Below are positions 1 to 8,295 of a stretch of DNA of 64,000 bases, piece by piece. Position 1 is the stretch's first letter. Every line of letters begins with the position of its first letter. The notes below the pieces were generated by a model. It was not told the DNA's origin and ran no database searches. It saw nothing but the letters and a program-made list of their open reading frames with translations. Position numbers and translations under genes: made by a program. The stretch is taken from the NCBI RefSeq assembly GCF_025753855.1, contig NZ_JAOWPT010000003.1, positions 372,001 through 436,000 of the forward strand, in the 5' to 3' direction. Source of the DNA: Mesorhizobium sp. ZC-5 (GTDB taxonomy: Bacteria > Pseudomonadota > Alphaproteobacteria > Rhizobiales > Rhizobiaceae).

Positions 1-915
1 GCTTTGCCGCGCCGAGATAAAACCCTTCCAATGCGCTATCGCCAGTTCGATCGGAGCCAGCGCCCTGCCCATCATGATCGAGCTTGCGATCATGATGCCC
101 CCGGTCGCCTCCTGCTGGATGACCAGATAAGCGCCGATCGCCAGGATTCCTGATTGCAGCATCAGCCGCAGTATCTTGGAAATAGTGCCAAGCGTTCCCG
201 CAACGTCGCTCGCTGCCGCATGGGCGTTCAGGTAGTCGGCGTTGACGGTATACCACCGCTCGGCGATACGCCCGCCAAAACCCATGGCCTGCATGACTTC
301 GGCATTGCGCCTTGTCGCTTCCGCCATCGTGCTGCGGACGGCCGCATGCTGTCCGGCGATCTTTGTCGGACCGCTGGTCCGGAATTCGGCCAGGAGCGTC
401 AGTGCGAACAGCACAACGGCGCCGGCAAGCGCGGTAACGCCAATCCAGAAATGAAAAATGAAACAGATGCCGATATAGAGCGGCACCCATGGTAGGTCGA
501 ACAGCGCGGTCGGTCCGGCACTGCCGATGAAGGAGCGGACTTGGTCCAGATCCCGCAAGGGTTGCAGTCCGTCGCCGGGAAGTTTGGCGCGCAGCGGCAA
601 GCGCATGAGCGCGGAATAGACCGACGGGCTCAGCTTTGCATCCAGCCCCTGACCCAGCCGCACCATGAGGCGAGAGCGGATCAACTCCAGCACGCCCTGA
701 AAGGTAAACAGCATCGCGGCAAACACCGCCAAGCCGACCAGCGTCGGCACGCTGCGGCCCGGGACGACCCGGTCATAGACCAGCAGCATGAAGAGCGAAC
801 CGGTCAGGGCCAGCACGTTCACGACCCCGCTCATCAAGACAATGCCCGAAAAAGCACGTCGGAACGACGACAGAATTCCGGCCAGCGTAATCTGCGGCGA
901 TGGCTTCGACTTCAT
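1..915 (-). CDS. Type I secretion ABC transporter, membrane half (partial)
   Basis: The reverse strand from the ATG at 915 reads 305 residues without a stop and runs off the window start. It begins MKSKPSPQITLAGILSSFRR and then shows hydrophobic segments typical of the ABC transporter membrane domain, including residues like LALTGSLFMLLVYDRVVPG and LFDLPWVPLYIGICFIFHF, which are characteristic of PrtD/AprD/HasD-type exporters fused to an ATPase. The ATPase half lies outside. It is the last gene seen of a minus-strand unit behind an RTX protease, so it is probably the inner-membrane pump for that protease. A membrane fusion protein would be expected next, beyond the window. The family call is confident; the substrate is inferred from the neighbour. 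Confidence 0.88.
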   Translation of the reverse strand, partial: MKSKPSPQITLAGILSSFRRAFSGIVLMSGVVNVLALTGSLFMLLVYDRVVPGRSVPTLVGLAVFAAMLFTFQGVLELIRSRLMVRLGQGLDAKLSPSVYSALMRLPLRAKLPGDGLQPLRDLDQVRSFIGSAGPTALFDLPWVPLYIGICFIFHFWIGVTALAGAVVLFALTLLAEFRTSGPTKIAGQHAAVRSTMAEATRRNAEVMQAMGFGGRIAERWYTVNADYLNAHAAASDVAGTLGTISKILRLMLQSGILAIGAYLVIQQEATGGIMIASSIMMGRALAPIELAIAHWKGFISARQS

Positions 916-1223
916 GCAAGCTCGCAATCAGGATAGGGCGTCTTGATACCGGAAGCAGTTATGTCCGACGCGGCTCCATTGGGCAGAAATCCGCTGCCAC
1001 CCTGCGAAGTCATATCCGAAAAAGGCTGCCGGCGGGAAGCCGTAGATTCGTGAAAACTTGATTTTGATAGAATATGCTCAACAGAGCAAAGGTTAAACAG
1101 CTTTCGACTGTCGGTCTTGAAGGGTTTCGCCAGGATATCGCCTCTCCCCGGAAGTCGAATTGCTGCCTTCACTACCTATTTCGCCTCAATTTTGAACAGC
1201 CTCGGCCATTGGCCTTAGCCTCT
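916..1223. other. Gap between exporter and small exported protein
   Basis: These 308 bases carry no convincing gene. A minus-strand reading frame of 86 codons (1172 to 912) overlaps the exporter start as ATGA, but it has no recognisable domain, no good ribosome site and untypical composition. The stretch is richer in A and T around 1050-1090 than its flanks, so a promoter for the exporter is possible. I cannot place one with confidence. Confidence 0.4.
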
Positions 1224-1628
1224 TCAATACATGACCGTGTTGAGTGTGACCGAAACGGGCGAACCCGTTTCGACCTGTGCGCTGCCACGTGCGAGCAGCC
1301 AGCCATCCGCGCGCTCAAGGCGCGCGACGATCCGCAGTGTCGGCGAAGCAGCCGAGCTTGCGGGCGGGGACAGCGAAAATTCTATCGCTTCCGACTTGCC
1401 GGCGCTTTCGATGCGCGTCTTCGCGGCCCGACGCCGCGCACTATCCTGAATGGCCGGGTCCTCGAGATAAATCTCAAGATGCCCCTTCGGGACAACCGCG
1501 CCACCCTCGAACGTGACTGCGCCGCGAATATCCGTCGATTGCGCAGCCGCGACTGTGCCGGCGGCCGCAGCGACAGCCGCCGCTCCGGCGGCCATTAATA
1601 TGGTACGGCGGTCGGTGGGGCGCTTCAT
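1224..1628 (-). CDS. Small exported protein, YbaY/YscW-like
   Basis: A 134-residue protein. The N-terminus has a double arginine followed by an alanine-rich hydrophobic stretch ending near AAAQS (residues 7-31), so export by Tat or Sec is likely. The remainder, with strands such as IRGAVTFEGGAVVPKGHLEI and a C-terminal SPVSVTLNTVMY, resembles the small beta-sandwich of the YbaY/YscW (pilotin-like) family; that match is from memory and moderate. The ribosome site GGGAGAG lies 6 bases before the ATG. It sits 95 bases after the RTX protease and before the ABC exporter on the same strand, the place where serralysin operons usually encode the periplasmic protease inhibitor. An inhibitor or chaperone role is therefore possible but unproven. 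Confidence 0.7.
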   Translation of the reverse strand: MKRPTDRRTILMAAGAAAVAAAAGTVAAAQSTDIRGAVTFEGGAVVPKGHLEIYLEDPAIQDSARRRAAKTRIESAGKSEAIEFSLSPPASSAASPTLRIVARLERADGWLLARGSAQVETGSPVSVTLNTVMY

Positions 1629-1723
1629 CGCACACTCTCCCTTGTCGTTTGGTGCCTACGCCGATGCTCAAGTGACCAGCGCCGGACAGGAGGGGCACTC
1701 TAAGCGCCCCTCCTGGTAACGAG

Positions 1724-4700
1724 CTAGGTGATAATGAAGTCTGCTGCCGAAAGATTCAGATTTGTGCTCAGTTGCGCAATCTGAATGGCCACACCGTCTC
1801 CGGAGCCATCGGCGTCGTAAGACAACGTTCCATCGTCGGTGTCGTAGATCATGCGGTCGTCGGCATCATGAGCAACACCCGATGCACTCTTGTGGAACGC
1901 GCCCAAGGCGAGAGCGCCGTCACCGCCCGCGTCCTCGAAGATGAGGCTGTCCAGCAGGATCAAGTCTTCGAGGACATTGAAGTCCTTGATCCAGTCGACG
2001 TTGCCACTCCCAAGCTCTGTCGAGAAGCGGAAGGAATCCTCACCCGCGCCTCCGGTCAGTGTGTCGGCCGCCAGCCCGCCATCCAGGAGATCGCTGCCGG
2101 CTCCGCCGTTGAGCGTGTCGGCACCCGAAACGCCCGGCTGAGCCGGTGCCGGCGGGAATTCGACCGATACGTTCACCTCATATTCCGAGCCTTCCGGCAC
2201 GGCTTCCGTCCAGCCATCGCCCGGCGTATCAGGCGACCAGCTGCCTTCCAGAATATAATAGGTTCCGGTTTCCTGAACGACGAAGACCGTGCTCGAATCC
2301 CGGTTGCTGGTGGAGCCGGGGTCGCCGCCGCCATCATCGTTCTGGGCGACGATATTGCCATCGCTGTCCAGCAGCCTGACCCAGCTGTCATGGACATCGG
2401 GATCGGCAATTCCATCGATGTCGATCGTGATGATCGTGCCGGCCGCCAGGTTGACCTTGTAATATCCGCCTTGGCCATTTCCGGTGGCGTTGACGGTGGT
2501 GTGAAGGACGGTCGTCGAATCGAAGATGTCCGGATCCTCGGCCAGCGAGAAGTTGTTGGAGATGTCGAAGGCGGTTGCGACCGAGTTGTTCGTCGCATCC
2601 GGCCCGAGCGTGGCGTAGCCGGTGCCCATGCCCGGGCGGGGTGGAGCGTCGCCCTGATAGGCGAAATCGCCGAGCAGGGTGTCATCGCCGCCGCCGCCGT
2701 CGATCCTGTCCGCGCCGCCCTGGCCGGTCAGCACATTGACCGAGCCGTCACCGGTCAGCCGATCGTTGAAGCCCGAACCGGCGAGATTTTCGATGGAGAC
2801 GTATCGATCTCCGCCGGATCTGCCTCCAGCGAGTGAAAGCCTCACGCCGCTCGTTGCATCAGCGTAGTCCGCCGTGTCGCTGCCGGCGCCGCCTTTCAAT
2901 ATGTCGGCGCCGCCTCCGCCAGTCAGCGTGTCGTCGCCCGCGCCGCCGGACAGTTCGTTGGCCCGGGCGTCGCCGATAAGATGGTCATCGAAAAATGAAC
3001 CGACGGCGTTTTCGAAGCCAACCAGGATGTCGTGGCGGATAGTGGTGCCGCGCCCGACGATCTGCACCGGGCCGTCACCGTCGCCGCCGTTGGCCGTGCC
3101 ATTGGCGAGATCGATCGTCACACCCGCGGAGCTGCCCTCGTAGACGACCGTATCGATGCCGGCGCCGCCATCCAGATAGTCCTGGCCGGCGCCGCCGATG
3201 ATGGTGTCGTTGCCGGCTTCACCGTAGATGATGTCACCGTCATTGCCGCCATCCAGTATGTCGTTGCCGCCGCCGCCGTTGAAATAATCGCCGCCGCCCT
3301 GGCCCCAGAAATGATTGGCCGCGGACGTGCCGATGAAACGGTCGATGCGGTCATCGGACCCGATCAGGTTCTCGATGCTGTAGAAGGTGTCGCCCGAGGC
3401 GGTACCGCCGCTGGCAACGTTCGTGGCGAGGTTGACGAGCAGCTGGAAGGGGCTCTCCCTGCTGTAGTCGACCGTGTCGACGCCGGCACCACCCCTGAAT
3501 ATATCGATACCGTCCTGGCCACTCAGCGTATCGTCGCCGTCGCCGCCATCGAGAATATCGTTACCCTGACCGCCGAGGATGGTGTCGTTGCCGCCACCGC
3601 CATAGAGCGTGTCGTTGCCGTCGTCGCTCTCGGTCTGGTCTTCAAGGTCCTCGACATCGATCGTATTGTTGATATCGCGGCTGGCGAGCGAGTCGCGGCC
3701 GCCGATGATGAGGTCATCGCCACCCTGACCGAAGATCGTGTCGTCGCCGCCTTCGCCGTCAAGCGTGTTGTTTCCGTTGTCGCCGAAGATGATCGAGGTC
3801 AGCGTGTTGTCGCCGATGCTGGGCGCGGTTTCGCCTCCGCCATCTCCCGGTTGGGGCGTCGACCCATCAGCGTAGATGATGTTTTCGACGTTGGCGATTC
3901 TCCCGATTCTCAAGTCCCTGGACAGCAGGATGACGGTGTCGTTCCCGCCATTTGCTTCCTCGCGCACGAGATCATCGAGGGAATCGACGAAGTAGATATC
4001 GTCGCCGCCATAACCAGCCATTTGGTCGCCGCCGCCGCGGCCGTCCAGAGTGTTGGCTCCGTCATTGCCGATCAGGACGTCATCAAACCGGCTACCGATG
4101 CCATTCTCGATGTAATAGTCGGTTCCATCGGCGTTATGCCCGTCAAAGATCGACACATTGTTGCTATGGCCGTTGACGCTGGAGAACTGTCCGGCGCGCA
4201 AGTCAAGGATCGTGCCCGCCGTGGAGCCTGAGAAGTCCACCGTGTCGGTTCCACCGGTGTCATGGATCACAAAACCGATGTCGTGCTGCATTCCCGAGGC
4301 GGTGAGCTGGTAGCCATACTGAGTGCTGCCGAAGCCGTAGACGTTGTCGCCCGTGTTTAGGTCGATATGCTGATAGGTGCGCACCCCGTTCTCGTCGACG
4401 GTCGAGAAGAAGCGGCGGATGACGGCTTCAATATCGGCCATGAGCGGCGTTGACGCCGACCAGCGGCTGGCTTCGCCGACATCGATCCCATCGAAATAGG
4501 ACATGACGCTGTATTGCTGACGATCATAGATCCAGGTCGCATTGTTCAGATAGTTGATCTGCACGCCGCCGGGACCGCTGTAATTGTAGAGGCCGGGATG
4601 GTTCAGGCCGAACTCATGGCCGAATTCATGGATGAAGGAATCGAAGACATAGCCGCCGATATCCGTCTTGTTGGGCTCCGTGTCGTGGAAACGCTGACCG

Positions 4701-5065
4701 ATGCTGACGTAGCGGTTGGCTGAATAGGCGCTGCCATCGTCCTGCTCGCCCAGCTCAGGGCTGACAACCTCCATCCAGTCCGTTGCGGGATCGAATGGCG
4801 CGTCGTCGACAATTTCAAATTGCAGTGGGGTGACGGATGCCCACATCTGCAGGGCGCCGATCGCGGCAGCCTTGTAATCGGGATGGTCATTGAGCTCAGA
4901 GACATTGATCCTCAGCGTTCCCGCCGCGATCTCGGGCGTGATGCTGCGACCCAGCGCACCAAGGTAATCGAGAAAGCCCTCGTAGTCGTCGCTCTTGCCG
5001 TAAGGGTTGTCCGGGGTCTGGTCGTTGACCCACCATTGGTTGCTAGTCTGGCTTGGATTGGGCAT
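1724..5065 (-). CDS. Serralysin-like RTX metalloprotease (M10B family)
   Basis: A 1113-residue secreted zinc protease. The catalytic domain lies in the first 250 residues, with the zinc site HEFGHEFGLNHP (H146, E147, H150, H156) and the Met-turn VMSYF (M188). From about residue 325 there are many glycine-aspartate nonapeptides (GGxGxDxLx) that bind calcium, in at least five blocks. A bacterial pre-peptidase C-terminal (PPC-like) domain appears to be inserted at about residues 820-970, then two more RTX rows and the M10 C-terminal domain ending AADFIIT. There is no Sec signal, as expected for type I secretion with a C-terminal signal. A ribosome site AGGGAA lies 8 bases before the ATG. It is about twice the length of classical serralysins (near 480 residues). 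Likely exported by the ABC transporter at 1-915. Confidence 0.93.
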   Translation of the reverse strand: MPNPSQTSNQWWVNDQTPDNPYGKSDDYEGFLDYLGALGRSITPEIAAGTLRINVSELNDHPDYKAAAIGALQMWASVTPLQFEIVDDAPFDPATDWMEVVSPELGEQDDGSAYSANRYVSIGQRFHDTEPNKTDIGGYVFDSFIHEFGHEFGLNHPGLYNYSGPGGVQINYLNNATWIYDRQQYSVMSYFDGIDVGEASRWSASTPLMADIEAVIRRFFSTVDENGVRTYQHIDLNTGDNVYGFGSTQYGYQLTASGMQHDIGFVIHDTGGTDTVDFSGSTAGTILDLRAGQFSSVNGHSNNVSIFDGHNADGTDYYIENGIGSRFDDVLIGNDGANTLDGRGGGDQMAGYGGDDIYFVDSLDDLVREEANGGNDTVILLSRDLRIGRIANVENIIYADGSTPQPGDGGGETAPSIGDNTLTSIIFGDNGNNTLDGEGGDDTIFGQGGDDLIIGGRDSLASRDINNTIDVEDLEDQTESDDGNDTLYGGGGNDTILGGQGNDILDGGDGDDTLSGQDGIDIFRGGAGVDTVDYSRESPFQLLVNLATNVASGGTASGDTFYSIENLIGSDDRIDRFIGTSAANHFWGQGGGDYFNGGGGNDILDGGNDGDIIYGEAGNDTIIGGAGQDYLDGGAGIDTVVYEGSSAGVTIDLANGTANGGDGDGPVQIVGRGTTIRHDILVGFENAVGSFFDDHLIGDARANELSGGAGDDTLTGGGGADILKGGAGSDTADYADATSGVRLSLAGGRSGGDRYVSIENLAGSGFNDRLTGDGSVNVLTGQGGADRIDGGGGDDTLLGDFAYQGDAPPRPGMGTGYATLGPDATNNSVATAFDISNNFSLAEDPDIFDSTTVLHTTVNATGNGQGGYYKVNLAAGTIITIDIDGIADPDVHDSWVRLLDSDGNIVAQNDDGGGDPGSTSNRDSSTVFVVQETGTYYILEGSWSPDTPGDGWTEAVPEGSEYEVNVSVEFPPAPAQPGVSGADTLNGGAGSDLLDGGLAADTLTGGAGEDSFRFSTELGSGNVDWIKDFNVLEDLILLDSLIFEDAGGDGALALGAFHKSASGVAHDADDRMIYDTDDGTLSYDADGSGDGVAIQIAQLSTNLNLSAADFIIT

Positions 5066-5288
5066 CGTTGGGGTTCCCTGTCTTACAACCGTGGGTAATC
5101 ACGGCTGTACGGTTGCTTTTGCCAACTACCAACAGGCATCGCTCGCGCGTGCCTGCCGACCCCTTCACCTTCGCCAATAATGATATCGGAATCTTCGCCT
5201 TGTCTAGCTTATTAAGACGCGGTGTGTGATGTCACGCTATGACTGCCCTCTGTTTTCTCCCAGCAGCGATTGGAACCTGCGGTATGAG

Positions 5289-5711
5289 CTAAGCATGTGA
5301 CGTGGGTTCAGCGGCCGGAAGGCCCTGGAAATGTTCTACCGTTTCGTCACGCTGCACCCACCTGTGTTTCGATTGCTCGAATACCGATATGGCCGGTGGC
5401 CCGAAGGCCGGGTCGGCAAATGAACCCACCGCCACCCCGATCCAGGACGGCGAAGCATCGGCCTTCCAATAGACGGTCGAGCCGCAAGTTGGACAAAAAT
5501 GCATTCGGACCTTGCGACCGCTCTCGGCAGTACGAATGAATTCTGTCGACGTTCCGGAAATTTCGACACAGTCAATCGAGTAGAACGCATTGGCGCTGAA
5601 CGGCGCACCAGTTCTCAGCTGGCAGGCGAGACAGTGACACAGCGCAGTCAATTGTGGTGGTTCGTTAAGTGTCAGGCTAAGCGCGCCACAGGCGCATCGG
5701 GCATTGGCCAT
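5289..5711 (-). CDS. GFA family protein (CENP-V/GFA zinc fold)
   Basis: A 140-residue protein with the cysteine pattern of the GFA family: CACGAL near the start, CHCLACQLRTG, and FCPTCGSTVYW further on, which together form zinc sites. The family was named after glutathione-dependent formaldehyde-activating enzyme, but most members have no proven reaction. The ATG at 5711 follows a strong GGGAGGAG site at a spacing of 5. It stands alone between the protease and a divergent membrane protein gene. A second, distinct GFA protein lies in the nuo operon at 55217-55660. The family is clear; the substrate is unknown. Confidence 0.9.
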   Translation of the reverse strand: MANARCACGALSLTLNEPPQLTALCHCLACQLRTGAPFSANAFYSIDCVEISGTSTEFIRTAESGRKVRMHFCPTCGSTVYWKADASPSWIGVAVGSFADPAFGPPAISVFEQSKHRWVQRDETVEHFQGLPAAEPTSHA

Positions 5712-6066
5712 GGAAACTCCTCCCGCTGCGGGGTGAGATTGCGTTGGATTGAGGGCTGAGGCGCAGGCCCGAACCGCAACAGTTGCGGCAGGCGGTGCGA
5801 AGGGCTGAGACCTGAAGAAAATTTCAGGCTCGCAGAGGCGCGACTGTAGATCGCCGAAATGCCGAAGTCCAGAGGAAGCCTTTCGACCGCACGGGGCGGC
5901 CGCGAATGGCTGCTGCTTACCGATAAGTACTTGCTATTGCCGCAGGTTCGCCTGCGGTCCACCGATTGAATCCCGTCACATTTGTAACTCTCATCTCCCT
6001 CTCTGCCCGAGATAGCGTCTTCGTATCGAAACCGTGGGAACGGCGAATTCGACCGCAGGACTGGAA
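5712..6066. other. Divergent intergenic region with a TTCG hairpin
   Basis: These 355 bases separate the minus-strand GFA gene from the plus-strand membrane protein gene and must hold both promoters. The only clear element is a 7-bp hairpin with a TTCG tetraloop at 5940-5957 (CCGCAGG, TTCG, CCTGCGG). It lacks a T run on either side, so it is not a typical terminator. Reading frames here on the minus strand lack domains and are judged spurious. Confidence 0.5.
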
Positions 6067-6330
6067 ATGACGATGTTTGCAGGAAAAGAAAAAGCCGCTT
6101 CGTTGCTCGGGCTCGCCGCCGCCCCGACCTTTGCACTGATGGCCTGGATTTCTGCCGTCGGCTCGGCGGACATGGCCATGTGCTCCGCCGCCCCGGCTTT
6201 CATGCCGATCAACGACATGGCCCTGATGTACCTGCTGATGAGCCTCTTTCACGCATCGCCGTGGCTGAAGCTCTTTTCCGCCCGTTCGCAGCACCGCAAC
6301 ACTTCCGTCACCCAAACCGAAGGAGACTGA
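6067..6330 (+). CDS. Small membrane protein
   Basis: An 87-residue protein starting MTMFAGKEKAASLLGLAAAP. It has two likely membrane segments, at about residues 9-30 and 44-60, the second being NDMALMYLLMSLFHASPWL. I do not recognise a named family. The start at 6067 was chosen over an upstream in-frame ATG at 6034 because the hydrophobic N-terminus follows directly. It ends 2 bases before the DUF899 gene, so the two are almost certainly co-transcribed. The function is unknown. Confidence 0.7.
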   Translation: MTMFAGKEKAASLLGLAAAPTFALMAWISAVGSADMAMCSAAPAFMPINDMALMYLLMSLFHASPWLKLFSARSQHRNTSVTQTEGD

Positions 6331-6332
6331 CG

Positions 6333-7025
6333 ATGCAACACGCTGTTGTTTCACGCGATGACTGGCTGACCGTCCGCCGGGACTTCCTGCAAGCGGAGAA
6401 GGAACTCACCCGTCTTCGCGACAAGGTCACGCGCGACCGGCTCGCCCTGCCATGGGTGCGTATCGACAAGGAATATTTGTTTGATACGCCGGATGGTCCA
6501 CGCGCTCTGGCCGATCTCTTCGACGGCCGCTCGCAACTTCTCGTGCAACACTTCATGTTGGCGCCGGGATGGAAGGAAGGCTGCCCGAGTTGCTCTTTTA
6601 TGGCCGATCACACCGACGGTATGAACAAGCATCTGGCGCATCACGACGTTACCATGATCGCCATCTCGCGCGCGCCGCTCGCCGAGATTGAGCGCTATCG
6701 CAGACGTATGGGCTGGCAGTTCAGATGGGTGTCCTCGAACGGCAATCCATTCAACTACGATTTCCGGGTCAGTTTCACGCCCGAGGAGGTCGCCTCCGGC
6801 CACATCGACTACAACTTTGGCGAATGGCGGGAAACCGGCGAGGAATGGCCTGGCCTGAGCGCCTTCTGCAAGGATGAAGCTGGTGATGTCTTTCACACCT
6901 ATTCCACCTTCGGCCGCGGTGTAGAGGTGATGATGGGCACCTACGCCATGCTCGACCTCATGCCGAAGGGGCGTAACGAAGCCGAGGGAATGGAGTGGGT
7001 GCGCCGCCACGACCGCTACGCGTAG
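6333..7025 (+). CDS. DUF899 family thioredoxin-like protein
   Basis: A 230-residue protein of the DUF899 family, which is thought to adopt a thioredoxin-like fold. Diagnostic stretches are LPWVRIDKEYLFDTPDG near residue 40, HFMLAPGWKEGCPSCSFMAD near residue 75 (with a CPSC motif where thioredoxins have CxxC), and FHTYSTFGRGVEVMMGTY near the end. The start at 6333 has a GGAGA site 7 bases upstream. No reaction is established for the family; a role in thiol or dye-type redox chemistry is only suggested by the fold. It forms a pair with the small membrane protein just upstream. Confidence 0.92.
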   Translation: MQHAVVSRDDWLTVRRDFLQAEKELTRLRDKVTRDRLALPWVRIDKEYLFDTPDGPRALADLFDGRSQLLVQHFMLAPGWKEGCPSCSFMADHTDGMNKHLAHHDVTMIAISRAPLAEIERYRRRMGWQFRWVSSNGNPFNYDFRVSFTPEEVASGHIDYNFGEWRETGEEWPGLSAFCKDEAGDVFHTYSTFGRGVEVMMGTYAMLDLMPKGRNEAEGMEWVRRHDRYA

Positions 7026-7048
7026 GCCCGCGGGAGACGGTGGAAAGG

Positions 7049-7981
7049 CTAGGTCGCCGACAGTGCCCTGGAGGACTGCCAGAGCGCTTCCACCATGGCG
7101 CTGCTCGTCTTTTCCGAGCTGCGGTACAACCGGATCTCGAGATCAAGCGTCCAGGTGCGGTCATTTGAGCAGGCTACAAGACTGCCATTGGAAATGTCTT
7201 GCTCGACCAGACTTTCCGGTAGCCAGCAGATGCCCGCGCCTGTCAGCGCCAATTCCTTGAGGCCTGCACTGATTGTGCTTTCATGCACCGTCTGGCGTCG
7301 GAATGGCGAGTGCTTCGAGAAAAGGCTTCCGAGGGCAACGCCAAAGAAAGAGCTGTAACCGTAGCTCAGATAGGGAAGGGCGAGATCCGCCGTGCCCGGA
7401 TTGTCCAGGATGTCCGCAGCAGGCACAGGCAACTGGTCGAGGCGCAATTCGGGCGCAGCGACGGGGATGAGCCGGTCCGACCCGATCGCCAGATAGGGGA
7501 ATTTGTCGCGGTCGAGGTGAAACGGCACCTCACGATGCGCATAGGTCAGGAAAAAGTCGGCTTCGCCGTCGGTCAGTGCGGCCAGATTCGCCTCGATGCC
7601 GCCCCTGTCGGCTATGAAGGATGTGCCGAACTTGCGGGTATTCCGCTGCAACTCCCGCAGCCAGACCGGAAAGAATGTGATGGTCAATGTGTGGAGGGCG
7701 GCAAAGCGTACGAGTCCCTGCTCCGCAGGCGGGCGCAGCGATTCGCGCACAGAATAGAACATCCTGATCGAATCCTGCGCCATCGGAAGAAAATTGCGGC
7801 CGGCCGGCGTCAGTTCGGCCGGCAGGGTGGCGCGGTCGATGAGCGTTGCCCCGATCCATGCTTCAAGCTGCTTGATGCGCCGGCTGAAGGCGGGTTGCGT
7901 CACGTTGCGGATTTCGGCTGCCCGCGAAAAGCTCGACGTTTCCGCAAGCGTCACAAAATCCTCAAGCCATTTGATTTCCAC
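7049..7981 (-). CDS. LysR-type transcriptional regulator
   Basis: A 310-residue regulator. A winged helix-turn-helix lies in the first 60 residues, with the typical LysR run FVTLAETSSFSRAAEIRNVT followed by QPAFSRRIKQLEAWIG; the rest is the periplasmic-binding-like effector domain. I chose the GTG at 7981 (VEIKWLEDF) because it has a GGAGAGAGG site upstream and because LysR proteins begin a few residues before this helix; the open frame continues upstream to 8113 without support. It is divergent from the amidohydrolase and peptide transporter operon, with a LysR-type palindrome between them, so it most likely controls that operon and itself. Confidence 0.93.
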   Translation of the reverse strand: MEIKWLEDFVTLAETSSFSRAAEIRNVTQPAFSRRIKQLEAWIGATLIDRATLPAELTPAGRNFLPMAQDSIRMFYSVRESLRPPAEQGLVRFAALHTLTITFFPVWLRELQRNTRKFGTSFIADRGGIEANLAALTDGEADFFLTYAHREVPFHLDRDKFPYLAIGSDRLIPVAAPELRLDQLPVPAADILDNPGTADLALPYLSYGYSSFFGVALGSLFSKHSPFRRQTVHESTISAGLKELALTGAGICWLPESLVEQDISNGSLVACSNDRTWTLDLEIRLYRSSEKTSSAMVEALWQSSRALSAT

Positions 7982-8295
7982 GCGGCCTCTCTCCGATGCG
8001 GTCGACCGTCGATCGAAGCCACGATTGGCAACATATTTCATTGTGGTTGCAAAGCTATGCAAATTTTGCATGCGCGATTGCCAAAACCGAATTGGCCATG
8101 CGGCGACGGACACCGCAACCTAGGCAAAACGAACAAGCCGGCAGCCGAAGCCGGCGTTCGGAGGGCAACAATCTCGAATTCTTGCGTCGATCCGCCGGAT
8201 TAGTCGCAGACGCAAAGGAACTGCTGCGCAGCCTATCGAATACGGCAGAGCGGCATTTGGCGACGCTTGGAACGCTGGGGGATAAGAAAAGGCAC
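7982..8295. other. Divergent promoter region between LysR gene and amidohydrolase operon
   Basis: These 314 bases hold the divergent promoters. The main visible element is the palindrome at 8057-8071. An in-frame extension of the amidohydrolase reaches back to 7996, but its translation has no family similarity and it would cover the LysR operator, so it was not taken as coding. Confidence 0.6.
8057..8071. promoter_or_regulatory. LysR-type operator (T-N11-A palindrome)
   Basis: ATGCAAATTTTGCAT consists of perfect 7-base arms around a central T and contains T-N11-A, the classical LysR box. A further half-site, TTGCAAAG, lies just upstream at about 8047-8054. It sits 75 bases before the LysR start codon at 7981 and 224 bases before the amidohydrolase start at 8296. 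Binding by the adjacent LysR protein is inferred from its position. Confidence 0.65.

Noticed and set aside
2590-4230. Regular DNA repeats that could look like a CRISPR array
   Set aside because: They are the coding repeats of the RTX nonapeptides, with variable spacing and no spacer structure.
1772-4231. Long plus-strand frames (354 and 399 residues) opposite the RTX protease gene
   Set aside because: They mirror the repeats of the protease gene and have low-complexity alanine, valine and aspartate content with no domain. The protease frame has clear motifs.
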